Shown here in pieces: positions 31,684 to 37,747 of a DNA stretch of 37,747 nucleotides. The DNA comes from Bacillota bacterium (GTDB lineage: Bacteria > Bacillota > Sulfobacillia > Symbiobacteriales > Symbiobacteriaceae), in assembly GCA_023623185.1 (NCBI GenBank), contig JAMNXV010000123.1, positions 1-37,747 of the forward strand. The letters run 5' to 3'. The notes under the pieces are model-generated. The model was not told where the DNA came from. It saw only the letters and a program-made list of their open reading frames with translations, and did not search any database. A program made the position numbers and the translations under genes. Numbering within the stretch: the stretch's first letter is position 1; every line of letters starts with the position of its first letter.

Positions 31684-32538
31684 TTACTCCTCGGCCGCCT
31701 CGGCCGCGTAGAAGTTGTGGTACTGCTCCAGCAGGCTGACGTAGCCGTTCATCGCACGCTGGAACTCCTCGCTGCCGGGGGCGGCGCTGGCTGCCACCTC
31801 GATGTCGGCGGCGTTCACCGTCGCCATGTCGGCCAGCCCCAGGAACCGGGCGATCGCCGGGCTCTCATCGGCCGCAGCGAGCCTGGCCGCCGCCGCCCGC
31901 ATCTCCTGCCCCAGGCTCACCAGCAGGCCGCCGTCCGCCGGCTCGCCCGCCGCCCGCCTGGCAAACCAGGCCCCCGCCTCGTAGAGGTAGTTGTTGAGGG
32001 CGTCGAGACCCGTCTGCAAATCCGGATTGACCGACCCGGTCATCGCCATGACCGCCTCGGGGGCGTAGTCCACATCCATGGCCACCGTGAAGGCATTCGG
32101 CGCCACCCCGGTCTCCCGCATGACGTCGAGGACCTCACCCGCCTCCTCGCCTGACATGAAGGGGCCGATGTACACCTTCACCAGCCCCATCTCGCTCCGC
32201 GGGGTCATCGCCGCGACCACCTGCTGCCCGGCCAGCTCGCTGACCAGATTGCGGGCGGCCCCCTCAGACCGGAAAGCGCCGACCTGGACGAAATGGACCT
32301 GGAAGGGCCTCGGGACGATGGTCACCTGGGACGGCGAACCCGACGGGCCCGACAGGCCGGTCACGTCTTCCATTCCCGGTACCGGTTCCATCGCGGCGGG
32401 TTTCTCCTCGCCCAGGAGATTGCCCAGGACGCCGCCGAGCTGCCAGGCACCCACCACGGCCAGCACGACGGCCAGGATAAACACGCCGCCCCACCGGTCG
32501 TTCGCTTTCTTCTGCACGGATCGACCAAACCGATGCAT
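31684..32538 (-). CDS. SPOR-domain membrane protein
   Basis: The 284-residue protein has a short cytosolic head, a membrane helix (about 18-40), a Pro/Gly-rich tether and an SPOR domain (about 78-153; PFQVHFVQVGAFRSEGAARNLVSELAG, VKVYIGPFMSGEEAGEVL). SPOR domains bind denuded glycan at division or engulfment septa. The C-terminal ~130 residues are helical and not recognised. The ATG follows GGAGGGGACACC. It is downstream of valS-folC and ends at its own hairpin. Its position between folC and the shape/division block supports a cell-wall or septum role. Confidence 0.82.
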   Translation of the reverse strand: MHRFGRSVQKKANDRWGGVFILAVVLAVVGAWQLGGVLGNLLGEEKPAAMEPVPGMEDVTGLSGPSGSPSQVTIVPRPFQVHFVQVGAFRSEGAARNLVSELAGQQVVAAMTPRSEMGLVKVYIGPFMSGEEAGEVLDVMRETGVAPNAFTVAMDVDYAPEAVMAMTGSVNPDLQTGLDALNNYLYEAGAWFARRAAGEPADGGLLVSLGQEMRAAAARLAAADESPAIARFLGLADMATVNAADIEVAASAAPGSEEFQRAMNGYVSLLEQYHNFYAAEAAEE

Positions 32539-32649
32539 GGTGTCCCCTCCCGCTTGGGTGGTTCGCCCGCCGGTGGAGCTTACGGTTCGGGGCGGCCCAT
32601 GGTGTCGGCCCCTGACCGCTCGCCTGTGCGGGTCGTTTCCCCACCATGC
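32539..32649. other. short gap between folC and the SPOR gene
   Basis: This 111-base gap contains an imperfect GC-rich inverted repeat around 32584-32622 (CGGTTCGGGGC ... GCCCCTGACCG) that could act as a weak terminator of valS-folC or as an mRNA structure. I see no promoter that I would defend. Confidence 0.3.
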
Positions 32650-34005
32650 CTATGCGGGGGGGAAGGCTTGTATAACCCGGCGCGGGACAAGAACGCGCCG
32701 GGCAGGTCCCACCGTGTAGAAGGACCCCGTGACCACCACCAGATCGCCGGATGCGGCAGCCGCGAGCGCCGCCTGCAGCGCCTCGGTCAGATCGGCGACG
32801 GCCTCTGCGGGATGCCCCTGCCGCTCGCAGACCTCAGCCAGCTGGGAAGCCGGAAGGGCCCGGGGACTCTCGGGCGTCGTCGCCCAGACACGCTCCGCCA
32901 GCGGCAGGAGCGGCGCGACGGTCTCCGCCACATCCTTGTCCGCCAGCACCCCGAGCAGCACGTGGACCCGCCGCCCGGGAAACAGCTCACGAACGGCCTC
33001 GGCCAGGGCGCGGCACTTGGCGGGGTTGTGGGCCGCATCCAGGAGCACGAGGGGCCCGTCGACCGACCGAACCAGTTCCAGCCGGCCGGGCCACGTCACC
33101 CCGGCGAACCCCGCCCGGATCGCGGCCTCCTCCACACCCAGCAGCTCCAGGATGCGCAGCGCGACGGCCCCGTTGGCCGCCTGGTGCCGGCCCAGGAGGC
33201 TGAGCCGCACCCCCCGGTACCAGCCCCGCTCCCCGCGCAGGCGTACCACCTGCCCGACGGGGCCCGCATCCTGCCCGGCCGTGCCCGCATGCCGCCCGGT
33301 AACGACCGCCTCCTGCACCCGGTAGTCCGCCTGGGTCACCCGCACCAGGCGGGCTCCCTGCTCCCGGGCCGCACGCTCGATGACGGCCAGGGCTCCGGGG
33401 TGGTCGGCGCCGGTGACGCAGGGCACCCCGGGCCGGATGATGCCGGCCTTGTCCTGCGCGATCGCCTCGCAGGTCTCGCCCAGCCAGCGGGTGTGGTCGA
33501 GCCCGACGTTGGTGATGGCGGTGACCGCCGGAGCCTCCACGACGGTGGTCGCGTCGAAGCGGCCGCCCATCCCCGCTTCCAGCACCAGGTCGTCCACAGA
33601 CTGCTCGGCAAACCACGCGAGGGCCATGGCCGTGATGACCTCGAACTGGGTGGGCTGCTCCTGCCCCGCCGCCGTGAGGGTCTCCACCGCCTCGGCCAGC
33701 CGGGCGGTGAGGCGGGCGACGTCGTCCTCGCCGATCTCGGCCCGGTTCACCTGCATGCGCTCGGTGAACCGCTCCAAAGGAGGCGAGGTGAACAGGCCCA
33801 CCCGCCGCCCGGCTGCCCTGAGCCCCGCCTCCACCATGGCCGCGACCGAACCCTTGCCGCTGGTCCCGGTGATGTGCACCACCCGCCCGACCCTGCGGTC
33901 GGGCCGCCCCAGCTGGTCCAGCAGCGCGGCCGTCCGGCCGAGGCCGGGCTTCATGCCGAAGCGCTGGAGCCCCTCCAGGTAGCCCAGCGCTTCGGCGTAG
34001 GTCAT
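32650..34005 (-). CDS. folC: folylpolyglutamate/dihydrofolate synthase
   Basis: The 451-residue Mur-ligase-family enzyme adds glutamate to folates. The P-loop is GTSGKGSVA (47-55), and the folate/Mg regions include FTSPPLERFTERMQVN, VLEAGMGGRFDATTV, TNVGLDHTRWLG, QDKAGIIRPG, and DAAHNPAKCRAL in the C-terminal domain. All are intact. A frame ATG at 34014 overlaps the valS stop, but GGAGGG directly abuts it; the ATG at 34005 has better spacing, nine bases. folC after valS is a conserved Firmicute pair. It should share the valS T-box promoter. Confidence 0.93.
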   Translation of the reverse strand: MTYAEALGYLEGLQRFGMKPGLGRTAALLDQLGRPDRRVGRVVHITGTSGKGSVAAMVEAGLRAAGRRVGLFTSPPLERFTERMQVNRAEIGEDDVARLTARLAEAVETLTAAGQEQPTQFEVITAMALAWFAEQSVDDLVLEAGMGGRFDATTVVEAPAVTAITNVGLDHTRWLGETCEAIAQDKAGIIRPGVPCVTGADHPGALAVIERAAREQGARLVRVTQADYRVQEAVVTGRHAGTAGQDAGPVGQVVRLRGERGWYRGVRLSLLGRHQAANGAVALRILELLGVEEAAIRAGFAGVTWPGRLELVRSVDGPLVLLDAAHNPAKCRALAEAVRELFPGRRVHVLLGVLADKDVAETVAPLLPLAERVWATTPESPRALPASQLAEVCERQGHPAEAVADLTEALQAALAAAASGDLVVVTGSFYTVGPARRVLVPRRVIQAFPPA

Positions 34006-34010
34006 CGCCC

Positions 34011-36746
34011 TCATCCCTCCATCTCGCGGAGCATGGCCAGGCGGGCCTCCAGGGCCTGCTTCTTCTCCGCCAGAGCGGCGGCCTCTTCACGGGTCTTTTC
34101 GACGATCTCGGGCTTGGCCTTGGTCAGGAAGCCCTGGTTGCTCAGCTTCTTCTCCAGTTTGGCCAGCTCGGCGTCGGTCGCCTTCAGCTCCTTGCCGATG
34201 CGCTCGATCTCCTTGGGCACGTCGATCAGGCCCTTCACGGGCACGTAGACCTCTGCGCCCGCCACCACTGCCGTGGCGGCGTTCCGGGGCTTGGTCTCCG
34301 CCACCGGCTGGATCGTGAGCGAGGCCGTCCTGCCCAGGTTTTCGATGAAGCCGCGGCCCTCCTCCAGAATGGTCAGCGCCTCGTCGGAGGTGGCCATCAG
34401 GATGGCGTCGATCTTCGCGTGCTCGCCGAGGCGGAACTCCGCCCGGATGGAGCGCAGGGCGCGGATCGCGTCGATGATGAGCCGCATGCGCTGATCCGCG
34501 TCAGCGTCGTCCCAGGCGCCCAGCGGGGTCGGGTACGGCGTCACCGAAATGGACGGGCCCAGCTCCGCCTTGCCGGCCTGCGCAGCGATCTCGGCGGCGA
34601 TGTCGACCTGCCCGGACTGCGCCGGCAGCCGCTGCCAGATCGCCTCGGTGACGAAGGGCATGAACGGGTGCAGCAGCCGCAGGGTGGCCTCCAGCACCAG
34701 GGCCAGGGTCTCCTGCGCCGCGGCCCGGGTGGGGTCCGCCTCATTGTAAAGGCGGGGCTTCACCAGTTCGATATACCAGTCGCAGAACTCGCTCCAGATG
34801 AAGTCGTGAATCGTGCGCGCCGCCTCGCCGTACTGATACTCGGAGAGCAGCGCCTCCACGCCCCGGGCCGCTTCGTTGAAGCGGTGCCGGATCCACCGGT
34901 CGGCCAGGTCGTACTGCAAGTCGGCCCCGCCCTCGGCCGGCTCCCAGTCGGCCAGGTTCATCAGCACGAACCGGCTGGCGTTCCAGAGCTTGTTGGCGAA
35001 GTTCCGGGCGTGCTCCACCCGCTCGGTGTGGAAGCGGATGTCGTTGCCCGGGCTGGATCCGGTAACCAGCATGAACCGCAGGGCGTCGGTGCCGTACTGG
35101 TCGATGACGTCGATGGGGTCCACGCCGTTGCCCAGCGACTTGGACATCTTCCGCCCCTGCGCGTCGCGGATCAGCCCGTGCAGCACCACGGTGTGGAAGG
35201 GAATCTTGCCCGTGAGCTCCAGGCTGCTGAAGATCATGCGGGCGACCCAGAAGAAGAGGATGTCATACCCCGTGACCAGCACGTCGGTGGGGAAGAAGTA
35301 GTCCAGGTCCCTGGTCTGGTCGGGCCAGCCCAGCGTGGAGAAGGGCCACAGGGCCGAGGAGAACCAGGTGTCCAGCGCGTCCTCGTCCTGGCGGATGTTC
35401 GCCGAGCCGCACTTCTCGCACTGGGTCGGGTCGGTCTCGGTCACCGTGAGGTGGCCGCAGTCGTCGCAGTACCAGACCGGGATGCGGTGGCCCCACCAGA
35501 TCTGCCGGGAGATGCACCAGTCCTGGATGTTTTCCATCCAGTGCAGGTAGACCTTGGTGAAGCGCTCGGGCACGATCTTGATCTGGCCCGATTCCACGGC
35601 CTTGATCGCCGGTTCGGCCAGCGGCTTCATCTTCACGTACCACTGCCGGGAGATGAGCGGCTCGATGACCGTGCCGCAGCGGGCGCAGCAGCCCACGGCG
35701 TGCTGGTGCTCCTCCACCTTCACCAGCCAGCCCTCGGCCTCGGCGTCGGCCACGATGCGCTTCCGGCACTCGTAACGGTCGAGGCCGGCGTACTTGCCCG
35801 CCGCCTCGGTCATCTCGCCCCTGGGGCCGATGACCTGCGGCATCTCGAGGCCGTGGCGCATGCCGATCTCGAAGTCGTTGGGGTCGTGGAACGGCGTGAT
35901 CTTCACGCACCCGGTGCCGAACTCCGGGTCCACGTAGCTGTCCGCGATGATCGGGATCTCGCGGCCCGTCGCGGGGTGGCGCAACATCTTGCCCACCAGG
36001 TGCTTGTAGCGCTCGTCGTCGGGATTGACTGCCACCGCCGTGTCGCCCAGCATCGTCTCGGGCCGGGTGGTCGCGATCACGATGCCGCCGGAGCCGTCGG
36101 CCAGCGGGTAGCGGAAGTGCCACATGTGGCCCTGACGCTCCTCGTACTCCACCTCGATGTCGGAGAGCGCGGTCTGGTCCTGCGGGCACCAGTGGGTAAT
36201 GCGCGTGCCCTGGTAGATGAGCCCCTTCTGGTAGAGCTGCACGAAGAAGGCGCGCACCGCCCGGGAGAGCCGCTCATCCATGGTGAAGGCCTCGCGGCTC
36301 CAGTCCACCGACACGCCCAGCTTGCGCAGCTGACCGGAGATGGTCGCGTGGTAGCGCTCCTTCCAGTCCCAGACCTTCGCCACAAAGGCCTCGCGGCCCA
36401 GCTCATGCCGCGTCGGACCACCGGACTTGCGCAGGTCCTCCTCCACGCGGATCTGCGTCGCCAGGCCGGCGTGGTCGGTGCCGGGCAGGTAGAGCGTGGG
36501 ATAACCCTGCATCCGCTTCCAGCGGATGAGGATGTCGATCATGGTGTTGTTCAGCGCGTGACCCAGGTGCAGCGTGCCGGTCACGTTGGGCGGCGGGATG
36601 ACGATGGTATACGGCTGCCGGCCCTCCACGACAGGGGCGCGGTAGAAGCCGCCGTCCATCCAGTACTGGTAGTACTCGTCCTCCACCAACTTCGCGTCGT
36701 AGCGCGGCGCGAGCTCCGTCCCGCCCTGCTTCTGTTCTGCTGCCAT
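34011..36746 (-). CDS. valS: valyl-tRNA synthetase
   Basis: The 911-residue class I synthetase charges tRNA-Val. The HIGH box is HLGH (60-63) in PPPNVTGTLHLGHALNN and the KMSKS box is at 533-537. The CP1 editing domain is present (TTRPETMLGDTAVAVNPDD). Zinc-knuckle cysteines appear in CCARCG and in YCDDCG ... CEKCG. A C-terminal coiled coil (about 845-911) is typical of ValS. The ATG follows GGGGGGACTCC. It is expressed from the T-box leader upstream and followed by folC, with slight overlap. Confidence 0.98.
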   Translation of the reverse strand: MAAEQKQGGTELAPRYDAKLVEDEYYQYWMDGGFYRAPVVEGRQPYTIVIPPPNVTGTLHLGHALNNTMIDILIRWKRMQGYPTLYLPGTDHAGLATQIRVEEDLRKSGGPTRHELGREAFVAKVWDWKERYHATISGQLRKLGVSVDWSREAFTMDERLSRAVRAFFVQLYQKGLIYQGTRITHWCPQDQTALSDIEVEYEERQGHMWHFRYPLADGSGGIVIATTRPETMLGDTAVAVNPDDERYKHLVGKMLRHPATGREIPIIADSYVDPEFGTGCVKITPFHDPNDFEIGMRHGLEMPQVIGPRGEMTEAAGKYAGLDRYECRKRIVADAEAEGWLVKVEEHQHAVGCCARCGTVIEPLISRQWYVKMKPLAEPAIKAVESGQIKIVPERFTKVYLHWMENIQDWCISRQIWWGHRIPVWYCDDCGHLTVTETDPTQCEKCGSANIRQDEDALDTWFSSALWPFSTLGWPDQTRDLDYFFPTDVLVTGYDILFFWVARMIFSSLELTGKIPFHTVVLHGLIRDAQGRKMSKSLGNGVDPIDVIDQYGTDALRFMLVTGSSPGNDIRFHTERVEHARNFANKLWNASRFVLMNLADWEPAEGGADLQYDLADRWIRHRFNEAARGVEALLSEYQYGEAARTIHDFIWSEFCDWYIELVKPRLYNEADPTRAAAQETLALVLEATLRLLHPFMPFVTEAIWQRLPAQSGQVDIAAEIAAQAGKAELGPSISVTPYPTPLGAWDDADADQRMRLIIDAIRALRSIRAEFRLGEHAKIDAILMATSDEALTILEEGRGFIENLGRTASLTIQPVAETKPRNAATAVVAGAEVYVPVKGLIDVPKEIERIGKELKATDAELAKLEKKLSNQGFLTKAKPEIVEKTREEAAALAEKKQALEARLAMLREMEG

Positions 36747-37035
36747 GTCGGAGTCCCCCCTAAGACGAGATCAAACCCCGGCCCGTCCATAAGGACGAGC
36801 CGGGGCTCGCGGTACCACCTTATTTCCCCTTGGCGGGGCACTCGTTCGCTGTAACGGGCCTACCCGGCACTCCTTGAGCAGGCGGCGCTGCGCACCGGCC
36901 CGGGTCGGGAATGCGGCATCCGCGGCGACTTCACCTGCGCCTTGCCTGGGAACCCTTCCACCCGCGGGGCTCCCTCTCTGCCAGGCGGTCTGCAGGCTAC
37001 TCCTCCGCCTCAACGCCTTTGTGATGGATGCGTAT
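36747..37035 (-). promoter_or_regulatory. T-box leader controlling valS (valine, specifier GUC)
   Basis: The ~290-base untranslated leader of valS-folC has the T-box hallmarks in the correct order. The canonical T-box sequence AAGGTGGTACCGCG is at 36821-36808; its TGGT can pair with the ACCA end of uncharged tRNA-Val. Stem I shows the AGTA/GAA loop E pair (GGAGTAGCC and GGTGAA) and a GUC specifier at 36929-36927. A terminator hairpin follows (36805-36776). Uncharged tRNA-Val should stabilise the antiterminator and switch valS-folC on. Confidence 0.9.
36769..36805 (-). terminator. T-box-linked terminator ahead of valS
   Basis: CCCCGGCTCGTCC / GGACGGGCCGGGG pair with one mismatch in 13 positions around loop TTAT, followed leftward by TTTGATC. 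It shares its 5' arm with the T-box antiterminator. The U-tract is short. Confidence 0.8.
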
Positions 37036-37041
37036 GGCATC

Positions 37042-37070
37042 ATGATAGGGCTCCGGCGAGCCGTTGTCAA
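37042..37070 (-). promoter_or_regulatory. consensus promoter of valS T-box transcript
   Basis: A consensus -35 TTGACA (37070-37065) and a -10 TATCAT (37047-37042) are exactly 17 bases apart. The -35 contains the TGA stop codon of the upstream GNAT gene (37069-37067). Confidence 0.85.
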
Positions 37071-37624
37071 CAGACGACCCTTCCCGCGCGCTGCCTGGCC
37101 AGCCAGCGCCCGCGCGAGAGGTTCATCAGGAGCACGGGCGCCGGGTCGGCGCGGCGGCGGCTCGGCTCCAGCAGCCCCTCGCGGCGAAAACCGAGCCGCT
37201 CGTAGAGGGCGATCGCCCGCTGGTTGGTGGTGAATACCCGCAGGTAGACACTCTCCAGCCCCATGGGGCCGAAGGCGTGATCCAGCGAAGCGGTCATGGC
37301 CGCGGTGCCAATGCCCCGGCCCCAGAGCGGCCGCTCGCCCACACACACCCTGATCTCCGCCGTGCGCGTGCGGCGGTTCACCTGAGCCAGCTCCACCTCG
37401 CCCACCGGCCGGCCTTCCCACTCAATCATCCACACCCGGCAGGAGCGGCTTCGCCGCACGTTCCGCAGCCACTCACGAGGGCTCAGGTCCACGAACCGCC
37501 TGCCCATCAGCGCGTGGATCACCGGGTCCTCATCCCACCGGGAAAGCAGCTCGAGATCGGCCTGCTCCACCGGCCGCAGCCCGACGCGGGGCAAACCCGG
37601 TAAGACGCCGTCCGTCGTTGCCAT
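37067..37624 (-). CDS. GNAT family N-acetyltransferase (RimJ/RimL type)
   Basis: The 185-residue protein has the GNAT fold. It opens with LRPVEQADLELLSRWDEDPVI, has the motif A segment ELAQVNRRTRTAEIRVCVGERPLWGRGIGTAAM (acetyl-CoA loop R-G-x-G at GRGIGT), and the motif B segment VYLRVFTTNQRAIALYERLGFRREGLL. It transfers acetyl groups to an unknown amine, which could be a ribosomal protein N-terminus or a small molecule. The ATG at 37624 has only a distant AAGGG site. Its stop codon is embedded in the -35 box of the valS promoter. Confidence 0.88.
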   Translation of the reverse strand: MATTDGVLPGLPRVGLRPVEQADLELLSRWDEDPVIHALMGRRFVDLSPREWLRNVRRSRSCRVWMIEWEGRPVGEVELAQVNRRTRTAEIRVCVGERPLWGRGIGTAAMTASLDHAFGPMGLESVYLRVFTTNQRAIALYERLGFRREGLLEPSRRRADPAPVLLMNLSRGRWLARQRAGRVVC

Positions 37625-37747
37625 GTCTATTATTGCACACCCTTACTAACTAGACTGTGTGACTTGCCACGGGCTGAAGTTTCGACGGGCGACGGCAGGC
37701 CACCTTCAGGGAAAATGTGTTGACGGGCCGCCGGGAGCGCGCCCGGC
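37625..37747. other. window end, no gene seen
   Basis: The AT-richer stretch 37625-37665 should hold the GNAT promoter. TTGACG at 37720-37725 resembles a rightward -35 box, but any -10 would lie at or beyond the window end. Confidence 0.3.

Noticed and set aside
34419-36854. 811-codon open frame on the plus strand opposite valS
   Set aside because: valS on the minus strand has all synthetase motifs. The long frame is a by-product of high GC third positions, has repetitive His/Leu/Val/Arg composition and has no ribosome site.
1-37747. CRISPR array, phage, transposon or defence island
   Set aside because: No regularly spaced direct repeats, transposase, integrase, nuclease-helicase or toxin-antitoxin signatures were seen on either strand.

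Overview
The window is high-GC, densely packed bacterial DNA. Its gene content points to a Firmicute of the class Clostridia: a valS T-box leader, the order DUF4321-maf-radC-mreBCD-minCDE, a short single-pass signal peptidase I and no outer-membrane genes. The GC content and frequent GTG/TTG starts make a Symbiobacterium-like organism the best guess; this is inference from gene content and base composition, not a database match.

Layout. (1) 1-3780: miscellaneous genes, namely an FMN reductase, a TPR membrane protein, a small membrane protein, a DUF302 protein whose promoter carries a perfect CsoR-type palindrome, and an NAD(P)-binding epimerase-like protein. (2) 3791-19070: two Tad/Flp-type pilus loci. 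Locus 1 has cpaB-cpaE-tadA-tadB-tadC on the plus strand (6355-11055), divergent from three TadE/TadG-like pseudopilin genes (6255-3791). Locus 2 is one leftward operon (19070-11093): unknown gene, CpaE-like, cpaB, tadZ, tadA, tadB, tadC, tadE-like, tadG-like, flp. The loci meet tail to tail at a shared hairpin (11059-11083). Only one Flp pilin gene is visible, and there is no secretin and no prepilin peptidase. (3) 19228-22892: a one-component regulator (ModE-like HTH joined to a TupA-like ligand domain) followed by a tungstate-type ABC transporter, tupABC. (4) 22939-25524: signal peptidase I and a fused PxpB-PxpC 5-oxoprolinase protein with an odd tail. (5) 37624-25569, all leftward: GNAT acetyltransferase, T-box-controlled valS-folC, a SPOR protein, DUF4321-maf-radC-mreBCD and minCDE. 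This is the cell-shape and division-site block.

How the parts work together. The Tad genes supply cytoplasmic ATPases (TadA), inner-membrane platforms (TadB/TadC), ParA-like localisation factors (CpaE/TadZ), SAF-domain CpaB proteins and pseudopilins for one or two surface filament machines. The regulator at 19228 probably senses the same oxyanion that TupABC imports. MreBCD and MinCDE set rod shape and division-site placement. The T-box ties valS-folC transcription to uncharged tRNA-Val.

The strongest candidates for something new are the paired Tad loci with three ParA-like paralogues, two of them with altered P-loops; the unknown first gene of locus 2; the sensor that looks like a domesticated copy of its own transporter's binding protein; the CsoR-type operator on a DUF302 gene; and the PxpBC fusion ending in what looks like the first strands of a biotin-carrier domain. 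No rRNA, tRNA, CRISPR array, insertion sequence or phage gene was seen.
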